Positions 45,615 to 57,343 of a stretch of DNA of 64,000 bases are shown here, piece by piece. Source of the stretch: Salinicola endophyticus (GTDB taxonomy: Bacteria > Pseudomonadota > Gammaproteobacteria > Pseudomonadales > Halomonadaceae); NCBI RefSeq assembly GCF_040536835.1, contig NZ_CP159578.1:3162001-3226000 (forward strand), in the 5' to 3' direction. Position 1 is the stretch's first letter; the number at the start of each line of letters is the position of its first letter. Under the pieces are notes generated by a model that saw nothing but the letters and a program-made list of their open reading frames with translations, did no database searches and was not told the DNA's origin. Made by a program: the position numbers and the translations under genes.

Positions 45615-45658
45615 GAGGGCCACTCCAGGACGCAGGGCAGTAACAGATGTCATGAACG

Positions 45659-45675
45659 CTTAATCATAACTTAAT
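45659..45675. promoter_or_regulatory. PmrA-like box upstream of yrbL
   Basis: CTTAAT, five bases, CTTAAT (45659-45664, 45670-45675) fits the PmrA/BasR consensus HTTAAK-N5-HTTAAK exactly. It lies 45-61 bp upstream of the yrbL start. Enterobacterial yrbL is known as part of the PhoP/PmrA network; control here is inferred. Confidence 0.6.
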
Positions 45676-45856
45676 CAAACGCTGTTTTCCGTTAGATCGG
45701 CAAAAAAACTTAGCCTGCTATCACAATAGCCTGTCACTCACCGCCTGTCTGCTCCGTGACCACGGTTGCCATGGCGATCGCCCGACGCTGCCCCGGCCTG
45801 CCTTGCTATCGACACCATGAGACGTCCGACACCATGAGACGCCTGACAACCCGACC

Positions 45857-48802
45857 TCACCCGCTCGTCGCCTCACCGTCTTCGATCCATGCCGACCATA
45901 GCGCCTGGACCCGGGCACGCTCGGTGTCGAAATCGGCGGCCCGCATGTCGCTGCCGCTCTTGGCCAAGGCGGCGCGATGGCTGGCATCGCGGTAGGCCAG
46001 GTAGGCAGCCTGCAGCTCACGCACGTCGCGCTCGGGCAGGCGCTCGCTCTCTGCCAGCGCGTCCAGCAGACGCATGTTGTCGGTGACCTCCAGCAACGCC
46101 GGGGTGGCGCAGGACCAGGCCAGCACCGCGTACTGGTTCAAGAACTCGATATCGACCAGCCCGCCGGCATCCTGCTTGAGATTGAAGGTGTCCGTCTCGC
46201 CGGCCGCGCTGCCCAGATGCTGGCGCATCTTGGCGCGCATCTCGGCCACCGCCCGGCGTAGCTCGGCGGGATCACGCTCACGCCCCAGCACCTCGCGGCG
46301 CACCGCCTCGAAGGCCGTTGCCAGCGCCGCGTCTCCGGCCACCGGCCGCGCCCGCACCAGCGCCTGATGCTCCCAGGTCCAGGCCTCGCGCCGCTGGTAG
46401 TCGGCGAAGGCATCGAGCGAAGAGACCAGCAGCCCGGCGTTGCCCGAGGGGCGCAGGCGCATGTCGACCTCATAGAGCGTGCCGCTGGGGGTGGTCGCCG
46501 TGAGCAGATGGATGATGCGCTGGCCGAGCCGGGTGAAGAAGACCACGTTGTCGATCGGCTTGGCGCCATCCGTGGCGCCCTGGGGGGCGGCGTCGTAGAG
46601 GAACACCAGGTCCAGATCCGAGCCGTAGCCCAGCTCGATGCCGCCGAGCTTGCCGTAGCCGACGATCAGGAATTGGGCTTTCTGCGTGCCCGCCCGCGGG
46701 CGGGGCTCGCCGTAGCGCGCGGTGAGTGAGCGCCAGGCGCGCTGCAGCACGCTGTCGAGGATCACCTCGGCGATCGCGGTGAGATAGTCGCTGACCTTCA
46801 TCAATACCCGCGCACCGGCGATGTCCGACGCGGCGACGCGCAGCACCTGGGTCTGCTTGAACACGCGCAGGGCGTCGAGCCAGCTCTCCTCGTCCTCTTC
46901 GGGGATCCGCGCCAGGGTCTGGCGCAGCTCGTCGGCCAGGCGTGACTTGTCGGCGGGCGAGTAGAGCGTATCCGGCGTCAGCAGCTCGTCGAGCAGAATC
47001 GGGTGACGCGCCAGCTGCTCGGCGATCCAGGGGCTGGCCGCGCATAGCCGGATCAACCCCGGCAGTACCTGCGGGTTCTCGCGCAGCAGCGAGAGATAGG
47101 CAGTACGCCTTAGCACCCCTTCGATCAGCGGCAGCACGCGCTCCAGCGCGGTGGTCGGCGTGGCGCTCTCGGCTGCCGCCTCCAGCAGCAGCGGCATCAC
47201 CGCTTCGAGGCGCTCGAAGCCGATCCGTTGCATCGCCTGCACCCCGCGCGAATCGCGGAACGCCTTGAGCCGACGCCAGGCATCGGGCAGCGTGAAGCCG
47301 GCATCCTCCAGCATCTGCTGCGCCTGGGACTCGTCCAGCTCGTGGCTCCATAACTGGCTCCAGCGCTCGAGCCGCGCCTGATCCGGCAGCGACTCGTCGG
47401 TGTCCGGCTCCTCCTGGGGGTCGGCCACCACCGCATCGAAGTGGCCGCGCACCCGTTCGCGGCAAGCATCGAGCGCCGCCCTCAGCGCCGCCCAATCCGC
47501 CAGGTTCATGGCGATGGCCAATGCCGCACGCGCCTCGGTATCCTCTGGCAGCTTCTGGGTCTGGCGATCGTGGCGTGCCTGCAGCGCATGTTCCAGATCG
47601 CGCAGGAAGACGTAGTCATCATGCAGCTCGTCGACCACCGCCGGCGGCAGCAGCTCGAGCTCGACCAGTCGCCTCAGTGCCAGGCGCAGCGAGGTCACCT
47701 GCAGCTCGGTATCGCGGCCGCCGCGGATCAGCTGGAACGCCTGGACCACGAACTCCACCTCGCGAATACCGCCGCGCCCCAGCTTGATATTGTCGTCGCG
47801 CCCCAGCCGCTTCACCTCGCGGTGGATCATCGCCTTCATCTCGCGCAGCGACTCGATCGCCCCGAAATCGAGATACTTGCGATAGATGAACGGTGCCAGC
47901 GACGCCAGCAGCGCCTGCCCCGCCTCGCGGTCGCCGGCGACCGGACGCGCCTTGAGCATGGCGTAGCGCTCCCACTCACGCCCCTGATCCTGATAATAGG
48001 CAGTGAGCGCGTTGAAGCTGCCGACCAGCGGCCCGCCGTCGCCCAGCGGGCGCAGGCGCATGTCGACGCGGAAGGCGAAACCGTCGGCGGTGATCACGTC
48101 GAGCGCGGCGATCAGCTTCTGCCCCAGCTTGGTGAAGTACTGCTGATGATCGTAGGCGCGCTCGCCGCCCTGGGTGGTGCCCTTCTCGGGAAAGGCGAAG
48201 ATCAGATCGATGTCCGATGAGAGGTTGAGTTCACCGGCGCCGAGCTTGCCCATGCCCAGCACCACCAGACGCTGCGGCGTGCCGTCAGCGCGCGCCTGCG
48301 GCGTTCCCCAGCGCCCCGCGTAGAACGCTTCGAGCCACGTAAGCGCCCCTTCCAGGCAGGCTTCGGCCAGATTCGAGACCGCCTGTGCGGTCTGCCACAT
48401 CTCGGCCCCGGCGAGGTCGCGCCACACGATCGCCAGCATGCGCGCCTGTCTGAACCGGCGCAGCGCGGCGTGCAGCGTATTCTCGTCCGTCGCCGCCTCG
48501 AGCTGCGTGGCGAGCGCCTGGGTCAGTGCCGCCGCTGACAGCGGCGCTTCCAGCTCGCCGCTCTCCTGCCACTCGATCAGGCGCTCGGGATGCGTGCAGA
48601 GCCCCTCGCGGAAGAACTCGGAGAGCAGACAAGTACGCACCAGCGTGCGCCGCTGGCCCTCATCGAGGCCCAGCCAGGCCTCGCGGCACGCCGCGTCACC
48701 GCGGGCATACGCCGCCTCGAGTGCGCTCAGCACCTCGGCATGGGTGGCGCTCAGCGACTCCGGGATCGGTAGAGCGGGAAACCAGTCGGCGGGCAGGGAC
48801 AT
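45857..48802 (-). CDS. glnE: glutamine synthetase adenylyltransferase/deadenylylase GlnE
   Basis: Bifunctional adenylyltransferase of 981 residues with two nucleotidyltransferase domains. The N-terminal domain has GMGKLGAGELNLSSDIDLIF (about 170-189, deadenylylation) and the C-terminal has GYGKLGGIELGYGSDLDLVF (about 680-699, adenylylation), separated by the PII-responsive linker. It adjusts glutamine synthetase activity to nitrogen status, linking this region to the nitrogen genes further left. The start at 48802 (MSLPADW) has GGAG 9 nt upstream; the longer frame to 48862 lacks a site. Confidence 0.95.
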   Translation of the reverse strand: MSLPADWFPALPIPESLSATHAEVLSALEAAYARGDAACREAWLGLDEGQRRTLVRTCLLSEFFREGLCTHPERLIEWQESGELEAPLSAAALTQALATQLEAATDENTLHAALRRFRQARMLAIVWRDLAGAEMWQTAQAVSNLAEACLEGALTWLEAFYAGRWGTPQARADGTPQRLVVLGMGKLGAGELNLSSDIDLIFAFPEKGTTQGGERAYDHQQYFTKLGQKLIAALDVITADGFAFRVDMRLRPLGDGGPLVGSFNALTAYYQDQGREWERYAMLKARPVAGDREAGQALLASLAPFIYRKYLDFGAIESLREMKAMIHREVKRLGRDDNIKLGRGGIREVEFVVQAFQLIRGGRDTELQVTSLRLALRRLVELELLPPAVVDELHDDYVFLRDLEHALQARHDRQTQKLPEDTEARAALAIAMNLADWAALRAALDACRERVRGHFDAVVADPQEEPDTDESLPDQARLERWSQLWSHELDESQAQQMLEDAGFTLPDAWRRLKAFRDSRGVQAMQRIGFERLEAVMPLLLEAAAESATPTTALERVLPLIEGVLRRTAYLSLLRENPQVLPGLIRLCAASPWIAEQLARHPILLDELLTPDTLYSPADKSRLADELRQTLARIPEEDEESWLDALRVFKQTQVLRVAASDIAGARVLMKVSDYLTAIAEVILDSVLQRAWRSLTARYGEPRPRAGTQKAQFLIVGYGKLGGIELGYGSDLDLVFLYDAAPQGATDGAKPIDNVVFFTRLGQRIIHLLTATTPSGTLYEVDMRLRPSGNAGLLVSSLDAFADYQRREAWTWEHQALVRARPVAGDAALATAFEAVRREVLGRERDPAELRRAVAEMRAKMRQHLGSAAGETDTFNLKQDAGGLVDIEFLNQYAVLAWSCATPALLEVTDNMRLLDALAESERLPERDVRELQAAYLAYRDASHRAALAKSGSDMRAADFDTERARVQALWSAWIEDGEATSG

Positions 48803-48949
48803 GAAGACACTCCGATGAAAAGCGGGCCCGCCCAGCATAACCGCAGCCGGCGCCCAGCCCAATCGGGGACACGCCCGCCCCTTGCCATAGGCAAATATTA
48901 TCGACTCCGTTTCAGTATTTAATTTCTGTTATCGAATGGCGCATCGTAA

Positions 48950-51229
<2,280 letters not shown>

Positions 51230-51259
51230 TCGATGCCCATAACGATTTCTGCGTACTTC

Positions 51260-51288
51260 GCCGCCGGATGACCTCCGGCGGCTTTTTT
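51260..51288 (+). terminator. intrinsic terminator after katG
   Basis: Stem GCCGCCGG (51260-51267) / CCGGCGGC (51275-51282), a 7-nt loop, six T (51283-51288), 31 bp after the katG stop. Confidence 0.92.
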
Positions 51289-51452
51289 ATGCCCGCCATC
51301 CCTGGCGGGCACCCTCCGGGCCGTCGCTACGCGACGTTAAAAACCGCTCCCGACGGTTTTGGTATGCCCGCCATCCCTGGCGTGCACCCTTCGGGCCGTC
51401 GCTACGCGACGTTAAAAACCGCTCCCGACGGTTTTGATATGCCCGCCATCCC
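51289..51452. repeat. 75-bp tandem repeat with terminator-like hairpins, 2.2 copies
   Basis: Units start at 51289, 51364 and 51439 (partial). Each full unit holds three potential hairpins: GCCCGCC/GGCGGGC (51291-51310, imperfect in copy 2), CGTCGC/GCGACG (51322-51336) and AAAACCG/CGGTTTT ending in T4 (51340-51360). The remaining gap to 51581 shows no gene. Confidence 0.85.
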
Positions 51453-51581
51453 AGACGGTTACGCTTCGAGTCATCGCCTTGGGGTCGGTGACAACACCGA
51501 GTGTCGCTTTCGGTGGGGCGACAGTCATTGCCGACATAGAGGCAACGATGGAGACTGGCCGTTCACCGCCGGGAGCCGTCG

Positions 51582-52550
51582 ATGACCCATACGCTCGATC
51601 TGTTCGTCTACCCCGACTGCCAGCTGCTGGATGCCAGTGGCCCATGGCAGGTCTTCGCCAGCGCCAACGAAGCCGCCGGCGAGCCCCGCTATCGGCTGCG
51701 CCTGCTCGCCGCCGAGCCCGGGCCCGTGGCCACCAACGGCGGCATGACGCTGGTCGCGACCCACGCCCTCGACGCCACGCCCGCCGGCGACACCCTGTTG
51801 ATCGCCGGTGGCCACGGCGTGCATCGACTGAGCCCCGCCACGCTGGATACGCTGGCCGCCCGCGCCGCGCACACGCCAAGGGTCGGCTCGATCTGCACCG
51901 GCGCCTTCGCCCTGGCCCGGGCGGGCCTGCTCGACGGGCGCCAGGCCACCACCCACTGGCGCCACGCCGCACGTCTGGCTGCCGAGTTCCCGGCCATACA
52001 GGTGCGCGCCGAAGCCCTCTATCTTTTCAGCAACGGTATCTACACCAGTGCCGGCATCACCGCGGGGATCGACCTGGCCCTCGCCCTGGTCGCCGCCGAT
52101 CAGGGTGAGGCGCTGGCCGGCCAGGTGGCGCGTGAGCTGGTAATGTTCCTGCATCGACCCGGCGATCAGGCCCAGTTCAGCGAAGGCCTGCGCTGCCAGC
52201 TCGACAGCCACGGGCGCCTGCGCCAGGTGGTCGATGCGGTGATCGGCGACCCGCTGGCGGCATGGGATACCGAGACACTGGCCGCGCGCATGGCGGTCAC
52301 CCCGCGCCACTTCCAGCGCCTGTTCCGGCGCCAGCTAGGGATGACCCCGGGCGACTTCCTCACCCGCCTGCGGCTGGAGGAGGCGCGGCGCCTGCTGACC
52401 GAGAGCGCAGCACCGCTGCCGCGTATCGCCGAGCACTGCCGGCTGGGCGGCAGCGAGCAGCTCAGGCGGCTGTTCCAGCGCCACTACGGCCTGCCGCCGA
52501 GCCTCTACCGCGCCCGCTTCGGCCCCGGCGAGCACAGCCAGGCCTCGTAA
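51582..52550 (+). CDS. GlxA-type regulator (DJ-1/PfpI plus AraC HTH)
   Basis: Transcriptional activator of 322 residues: an N-terminal DJ-1/PfpI-like domain (LDLFVYPDCQLLDASGPWQ; elbow VGSICTGAFALARAGLLDG with Cys about 106) and a C-terminal AraC/XylS double HTH (LAARMAVTPRHFQRLFRRQL, about 230-249). GlxA-like proteins usually control amine, betaine or amino-acid use. The target is not evident; the neighbouring porin gene is convergent. The start has weak ribosome-site support (GGGAG). Confidence 0.9.
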   Translation: MTHTLDLFVYPDCQLLDASGPWQVFASANEAAGEPRYRLRLLAAEPGPVATNGGMTLVATHALDATPAGDTLLIAGGHGVHRLSPATLDTLAARAAHTPRVGSICTGAFALARAGLLDGRQATTHWRHAARLAAEFPAIQVRAEALYLFSNGIYTSAGITAGIDLALALVAADQGEALAGQVARELVMFLHRPGDQAQFSEGLRCQLDSHGRLRQVVDAVIGDPLAAWDTETLAARMAVTPRHFQRLFRRQLGMTPGDFLTRLRLEEARRLLTESAAPLPRIAEHCRLGGSEQLRRLFQRHYGLPPSLYRARFGPGEHSQAS

Positions 52551-52570
52551 GGGGCGGTTCCCGCAACAGC

Positions 52571-53965
52571 TTAGAAGCTGACCTGAACCGTGGTCCCCAA
52601 CACCCACGCATTGTCGACCGAATCCACTGCTGACGGGTTGGCCACGTACTGCAGGTTGGGGCGTAGCGCCAGGTAAGGCGTCAGGTTGACGCTGTAGTAG
52701 AGCTCGGCGTCGTACTCGTGGCCCTGGCGCGGCAGCGGCGTGAGCGAGCCGGCGGGGGTCGCGTTGTAGTAGTCGATGTAGTCGTTGACGTCGTCGTTGA
52801 CATGCAGGTAGGCCAGCCCGATCCCGGCATCGTCCTGCGGGCGGGCGTCGAATGGCCCCTGGTAGGTCGCACCGATCGAGACATAGCGATCGATCCCCGC
52901 GGTGTCACCGTGGTTGGTGTTGCCCATGCTGAACAGCGTCAGACCGCGCTTGGCGTCGCCGCCATGGGTCGTCACCCGCTGCTGGACCACATAGTAGAGC
53001 CCGGTGTTGGTGTCGCTGGTGCGCGTCGCGGGGCCGTCGCCATAGGCGCGATTGTCGACGTCGTGGGTGTAGAAGCCGAGCTTGTAGGTTCCAGCCATGC
53101 CGCCGAGGGTCGGCGTGTAGCCCAGTTCGATGGGGTACATCGTGCCCTGGGTGCCGCTGTGGTGCAGGTCCAGGCCGTGGTCGTTGTCGAGGTTGCTGTC
53201 GTTGAGATTGAACACACCGGCCTGGACGTACCAGTCGGCGGCGAGATTGGCGCGGACCACCGCCGCCCACTGCGAGATCGGCCAGTTGTAGATGTCATTG
53301 CCCCAGTTGCCCGGCTGGGCACCGCCGAAGGCCAGGTTCTGGAAATGGCTGTCGATGGTGGCGAAGTCATCGCCGAAGGGAATGCGCCCCAGCTTGACCG
53401 ACAGCGCATCTTCGAAGAAGCGCTGGCGATACCAGAACTGGGTCAGGCGTGTGACCGGACCCCGGCCCTGGACCTCCTGCACGCTGGAGCCGCCCACCGT
53501 GGCATCGGGGTCGCTCAGGCGGTCGTTGGCGCTATGACCGTTGCGGTCGGTGAGGGTCACCTGGAACTCGGCGTCGGGAATGCCCAGCAGGCGCTCGAGA
53601 TCGAGATTGGCGCCCAGCGCGAACTGGTCGGCGTACTTGGTCACGTGGCTGTCACGGTAGCCGCCATCGAGAATGGTCGCCGCCTCGCCGACATAGTCGA
53701 AGTCGAAGCTGACCCCGGCTGCTTCCAGCGCCGTGCGCTGACCGCCCCAATCGCCGAACAGATGCGGCGAGTCCGCGGCGAAGGCCGAGTAGGCCTGGGC
53801 CGCCGGTACGCCCGCCACCAGCGTCAGTGCCGCCAGCGGCAGCCGCCAGCGCCGCCCGCGAGCCGGCTGACGCTCTCCGGCGAGCGGTAACCTCAGCGCT
53901 GCGCCCTCTGCCTTGCCTGTGATGCCATCCGCTGCCTCGTCCATGCCTTGCCCAGTCTGGTCCAT
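52571..53965 (-). CDS. carbohydrate-selective porin, OprB family
   Basis: Outer-membrane porin of up to 464 residues. A signal-like hydrophobic stretch (WRLPLAALTLVAGVPAAQA) follows an unusually long 40-residue N-terminal extension, so the true start may be downstream of 53965 and use a non-ATG codon. Mature features: HLFGDWGGQRTALEAAGVSF (typical OprB N-terminus), KLGRIPFGDDFA, and a C-terminal strand ending VQVSF with terminal Phe. It would take up sugars or polyols and may serve the mtl importer, though it lies 48 kb away. A TTATCGATAA palindrome (53992-54001) is just upstream. Confidence 0.88.
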   Translation of the reverse strand: MDQTGQGMDEAADGITGKAEGAALRLPLAGERQPARGRRWRLPLAALTLVAGVPAAQAYSAFAADSPHLFGDWGGQRTALEAAGVSFDFDYVGEAATILDGGYRDSHVTKYADQFALGANLDLERLLGIPDAEFQVTLTDRNGHSANDRLSDPDATVGGSSVQEVQGRGPVTRLTQFWYRQRFFEDALSVKLGRIPFGDDFATIDSHFQNLAFGGAQPGNWGNDIYNWPISQWAAVVRANLAADWYVQAGVFNLNDSNLDNDHGLDLHHSGTQGTMYPIELGYTPTLGGMAGTYKLGFYTHDVDNRAYGDGPATRTSDTNTGLYYVVQQRVTTHGGDAKRGLTLFSMGNTNHGDTAGIDRYVSIGATYQGPFDARPQDDAGIGLAYLHVNDDVNDYIDYYNATPAGSLTPLPRQGHEYDAELYYSVNLTPYLALRPNLQYVANPSAVDSVDNAWVLGTTVQVSF

Positions 53966-54321
53966 GATCCGCCCTGCCGTTGATTAGCGCGTTATCGATA
54001 AGCGCTTTATCATAGTCCGAGGAATAGGCAACGGAAATACCCTTGTCGTCTAGGCTTTAGTACGAAAACTACCTGCGCTCGGCAATACAGCGTTAAAAAT
54101 CGGCTCAAAATGCTCATTTACACCTCGTAAACTCCGCGTTTTCGCCGATTTTTGTCTGGTCTTACCTTCGCTCGCTGACTTTTCGTACAAACCCTAATTC
54201 CGTCATAGGAATGGCTACACCGATGGGGACCGGGCCCGGGGTCGTTTTGGGTGGCATGGCGGTCATTGCCGACCCAACTCGGGCAGCGGACACTGATAGC
54301 CTGGACCTTCAGGAGCCGCCC
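53966..54321. promoter_or_regulatory. porin/MFS divergent region with palindromes and a MITE
   Basis: Palindrome TTATCGATAA (53992-54001) runs into GCGC then TTTATC, giving a GATAA/TTATC-rich operator-like patch upstream of the porin. The rest of the gap is MITE copy E (54053-54194) and about 125 bp leading to the MFS gene with no other feature seen. Confidence 0.45.
54053..54194. mobile_element. MITE-like element copy E, 142 bp
   Basis: Ends GGCTTTAGTACGAAAACT and the complement of GGGTTTGTACGAAAAGT, flanked by TA (54051-54052 and 54195-54196). The core is the same as in copies A-D. Inserted between divergent porin and MFS genes, it may contribute to their promoters. Confidence 0.87.
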
Positions 54322-55533
54322 ATGCGCCCCACCGCCCTCGCCACCCGATCTGCGCGTCATCCGCGCCTGCCGCCCACCGTGTGGGGGCTGACCCTGTGCC
54401 AGGCACTGCTGATCAGTGGCAACGTGCTGCTGATCGCCACCTCGCCGCTGATCGGGGCACGTCTGGCACCCAGCGCCGGCTGGAGCACGTTGCCGGTGGC
54501 GCTGCAGCTGCTCGGTCTGACCGCCGCCACCCTGCCCGCCGGCTGGCTGACCGCACGCCTGGGGCGCAAGCGCACCTTCGTGCTGGGCAATCTGGTCGGG
54601 CTGGTGGGCATCGCCGCCTGTCTGCTGGCGCTGGTGCAGGCGCACTTCGGCCTGTTCAATCTGGGCACCTTCGCCATCGGCATGAGTATCGGCGTCGGCA
54701 TGCTCTACCGTTTCGCAGCCCTCGAGGCGGCCCCCGAGCCACTGCGCGACAGCGCGCTGAGCTGGGTCATGGCGGGGGGCGTGGTGGCGGCACTGGCCGG
54801 GCCCTGGCTGGCCGAGCACCTGCGGGACGCCCTGGCGACGCCCTTCCTGGGCAGTTTTCTGGGTCTCGGGGGGCTCTATCTCGCAGCATTAGGGCTGCTG
54901 GCGATGCTGCGCTTCGCGCCGGTGGCAACGCGGGCCGCGCCCCTGCCGCCGCCACGTCCGCTGGGCCAGCTGCTGCGCCAGCCGCTGCTGCCGGCGGCGG
55001 TCGCCTGCGCCGCCCTGGGCTATGCGGTGATGAACCTGGCGATGACCGCGACGCCGCTGGCGATGAGCCACGCCGGGCACGATTTCAGCGCCGTCGCCGG
55101 GGTCATTCAGTGGCACATGCTGGCGATGTTCGCGCCCTCCTTCATCACCGGGCGTCTGACCCGGCGCCTGGGCCACGCGCGAATGATCGCCATCGGCGCG
55201 CTGTGCCTGCTCGCCAGCCTGCTGTGCGCCTGGCTGACGCCGGCGGTGTGGGCCTTCGCTCTCGGCCTGGGGCTGCTGGGCCTGGGCTGGAACTTCACCT
55301 TCCTGCCCGCCAGCGCCTGGCTCACCACCCACTATCGCGCCGGCGAAGCGCCACGAGTCCAGGCGCTCAACGACTGCGCGGTGTTCGCCCTGACCAGTCT
55401 TTCGGCCCTGGCCGCCGGCCCGCTGAACGCCTGGCTCGGCTGGCAGCAGCTCAATGTCTGGCTGCTGCCGGCGGTGACGCTGCTGCTGGTGATCGCCCTC
55501 CGCGCGGCGCGGGCGACCCGCCGCGACTCATGA
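54322..55533 (+). CDS. MFS transporter
   Basis: Major-facilitator permease of 403 residues, 12 predicted membrane segments, with the loop 2-3 motif GWLTARLGRKRTFVLGNL (about 75). The substrate is not identifiable from sequence; efflux-type MFS is likely. AGGAG lies 6 nt before ATG 54322. Its last two codons overlap the end of the convergent symporter gene by 6 nt (55528-55533). Confidence 0.85.
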   Translation: MRPTALATRSARHPRLPPTVWGLTLCQALLISGNVLLIATSPLIGARLAPSAGWSTLPVALQLLGLTAATLPAGWLTARLGRKRTFVLGNLVGLVGIAACLLALVQAHFGLFNLGTFAIGMSIGVGMLYRFAALEAAPEPLRDSALSWVMAGGVVAALAGPWLAEHLRDALATPFLGSFLGLGGLYLAALGLLAMLRFAPVATRAAPLPPPRPLGQLLRQPLLPAAVACAALGYAVMNLAMTATPLAMSHAGHDFSAVAGVIQWHMLAMFAPSFITGRLTRRLGHARMIAIGALCLLASLLCAWLTPAVWAFALGLGLLGLGWNFTFLPASAWLTTHYRAGEAPRVQALNDCAVFALTSLSALAAGPLNAWLGWQQLNVWLLPAVTLLLVIALRAARATRRDS

Positions 55534-57018
55534 GCGCGAACCCTTCGCCGCTGCCAGGAACGCATCGGCGCGTTCGCTCGGCGCGCGGCCGAGCAGGCTC
55601 CCCCCGACGAACAGCGCACTCGCCAGCGGCAGCGCCCAGATCCCCGGCGGCAGCCCCAGCGGCTTGGCTCCGCTGAGGTAGAGCGCGATCACCGCCAGGC
55701 CGCCGACCAGGATACTGACCAGCGCCCCGGCGGCGGTGCCGCGGCGCCAGTAGAAGGCACCGATGATCGCCGGCACGATCACCACCAGCCCGGTGGAAGC
55801 CGCCACCGACAGCACCGCGATCAGGCTCAGCTGCAGCTCGGCGAAGAGAAACGCCAGCACCGCGATGAGCGGCAGCACCCACTTGCCGACCCGCAGCTGG
55901 CGCGCTTCGCTGGCGCCCTCGGCGAGGTTGGCATAGACATCCCGCGAGAGCATCGAGGAGAGCGTCAGCATGATCGAATCGATGGTCGACACCGCCGCCG
56001 CCAGGATACCCACCATCACCACCACCCCGAGCAGCGGTGGCACATGGGAGGAAGCCAGCAGCGTCGGCGTGGCCAGATCCGACTGGCTCAGCTCGGGGAA
56101 GGCGACCAGCGCGGAGAAGCCCCACAGCACCGAGACCAGGGTGTAGATGAAGCCGAACACCAGAAAGCCGATCAGCATCTGGCGCATCGACTTCAGCGAG
56201 GCGGGCATGAACAGCCGCTGGCTCACCTGCGGGTTGGAAAGGCTGAAGAAGAACCACGGAATGGTCAGCCCGAGGAAGGTGGTCAGACTGAACAGCCCCG
56301 GCCCCGGCCCCGGCCCCGGCACCGTCAGCGCTGCCGGATGCTCGGCCGCCAGGGTGTCGAACAGTGCCCCGAAGCCACCCAGCGAGTGCACCACCAGCAG
56401 CGCCACCAGCGTGGAGGCGACGATCATGAACAGCGCCTGCAGGGAGTCGGTCCACATGACCGAACGAATGCCGGCGATGTAGGAGAAGAGTATCGCCAGC
56501 AGCGTCGCCACCACCACGCCGGTGGTGAACGGGATCGCCCCGCCGCTGATGCCCGCCAGCAGATAGCCGACCCCGGCGAGCTGCACCGCGGCATAGGGGA
56601 TCAGGAACAGGCAGCTGGCCACCGCAGTGACCACGGCGACCCGGCGGTCGGCATAGCGATGGCCGAGCATCTCGCTGGGGGTGACATAACCGAAGCGTTT
56701 GCCTACCGCCCAGAAGCGCGGGCCGAAGATCGCCACCAGCGAAACGCCGGCGAAGTAGACGATCTCGAAGCCGAAGGCGCCCACCCCACCGGCGTAGGTC
56801 AGCCCTGCCAGCCCCACCATCATGAACGCGCTATAGGTGGTGGCGCTGTAGCTGAGCGCCGAGACGAAGCCGTTCATGCGGCGATTGCCGAGGAAGTAGC
56901 CGCTCATGTCGACGCCGCTGCCGTTGGTGGCGGCGCTGCGCGACAGCCAGGCGATCGCCAGCCCCGCGACCAGATAGACCGCCACCGCCGTCCAGATCAG
57001 TTGCAGACTCATGCTCAC
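55528..57018 (-). CDS. sodium:solute symporter (SSS family)
   Basis: Na+/solute symporter, 496 residues, about 13 membrane segments. The N-terminal DMSGYFLGNRRMNGFVSALS and central TTGVVVATLLAILFSYIAGIRSVMWTD (helix 5 region) are typical SSS features. An extracellular loop carries a (PG)4 run encoded by CCCCGG microsatellite repeats (about 56297-56320). It is coupled to a 62-residue membrane partner just upstream (ATGA overlap), a pairing seen in pantothenate- and carboxylate-type SSS carriers. The substrate is unknown. Confidence 0.88.
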   Translation of the reverse strand: MSMSLQLIWTAVAVYLVAGLAIAWLSRSAATNGSGVDMSGYFLGNRRMNGFVSALSYSATTYSAFMMVGLAGLTYAGGVGAFGFEIVYFAGVSLVAIFGPRFWAVGKRFGYVTPSEMLGHRYADRRVAVVTAVASCLFLIPYAAVQLAGVGYLLAGISGGAIPFTTGVVVATLLAILFSYIAGIRSVMWTDSLQALFMIVASTLVALLVVHSLGGFGALFDTLAAEHPAALTVPGPGPGPGLFSLTTFLGLTIPWFFFSLSNPQVSQRLFMPASLKSMRQMLIGFLVFGFIYTLVSVLWGFSALVAFPELSQSDLATPTLLASSHVPPLLGVVVMVGILAAAVSTIDSIMLTLSSMLSRDVYANLAEGASEARQLRVGKWVLPLIAVLAFLFAELQLSLIAVLSVAASTGLVVIVPAIIGAFYWRRGTAAGALVSILVGGLAVIALYLSGAKPLGLPPGIWALPLASALFVGGSLLGRAPSERADAFLAAAKGSRS

Positions 57019-57203
57019 GCCTCCGGGCCGTCACGAAAGTCGCGGGTCATCATCACGTTGCAGACGATCACCGCCACGCCCACCAGGGCCCAGAAGAGAA
57101 AGCTGCCGTACCACGCCCGCACCCCGCTGAGCAGCCCATAGGGCACCACGTAGCAGGCCAGCACCAGCCCCCAGACCACCCATTTCCAGCCCCGTATACG
57201 CAT
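57015..57203 (-). CDS. small membrane partner of the SSS symporter
   Basis: Protein of 62 residues with two membrane segments (VVWGLVLACYVVPYGLL and FLFWALVGVAVIVCNVMM) and charged ends. Such small proteins accompany SSS symporters in operons. The ATG at 57203 is followed by MRIRGWKW; its stop overlaps the symporter ATG by 4 nt, indicating coupled translation. Function inferred only from pairing. Confidence 0.78.
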   Translation of the reverse strand: MRIRGWKWVVWGLVLACYVVPYGLLSGVRAWYGSFLFWALVGVAVIVCNVMMTRDFRDGPEA

Positions 57204-57343
57204 CGCGCCCCCTCGTTGTCATTGGTTATGTCGCGTCAATCAGGCGTGATATTACCCGGAAATCCCGGCCCCGAGTGCGCTACCCTTGGCGACAGCTTTC
57301 GATGTGCCGCCGATGTGGCGCACCTGCCTCAAGGAGACACCGC

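Noticed and set aside
44862..45674. Open frame starting in MITE copy D and running antisense through yrbL
   Set aside because: The yrbL strand has clear family motifs; the opposite frame is a GC-rich shadow fused to element sequence.
48887..48920. OxyR site upstream of katG
   Set aside because: Only the first two of four ATAG/CTAT-type half-sites are recognisable.
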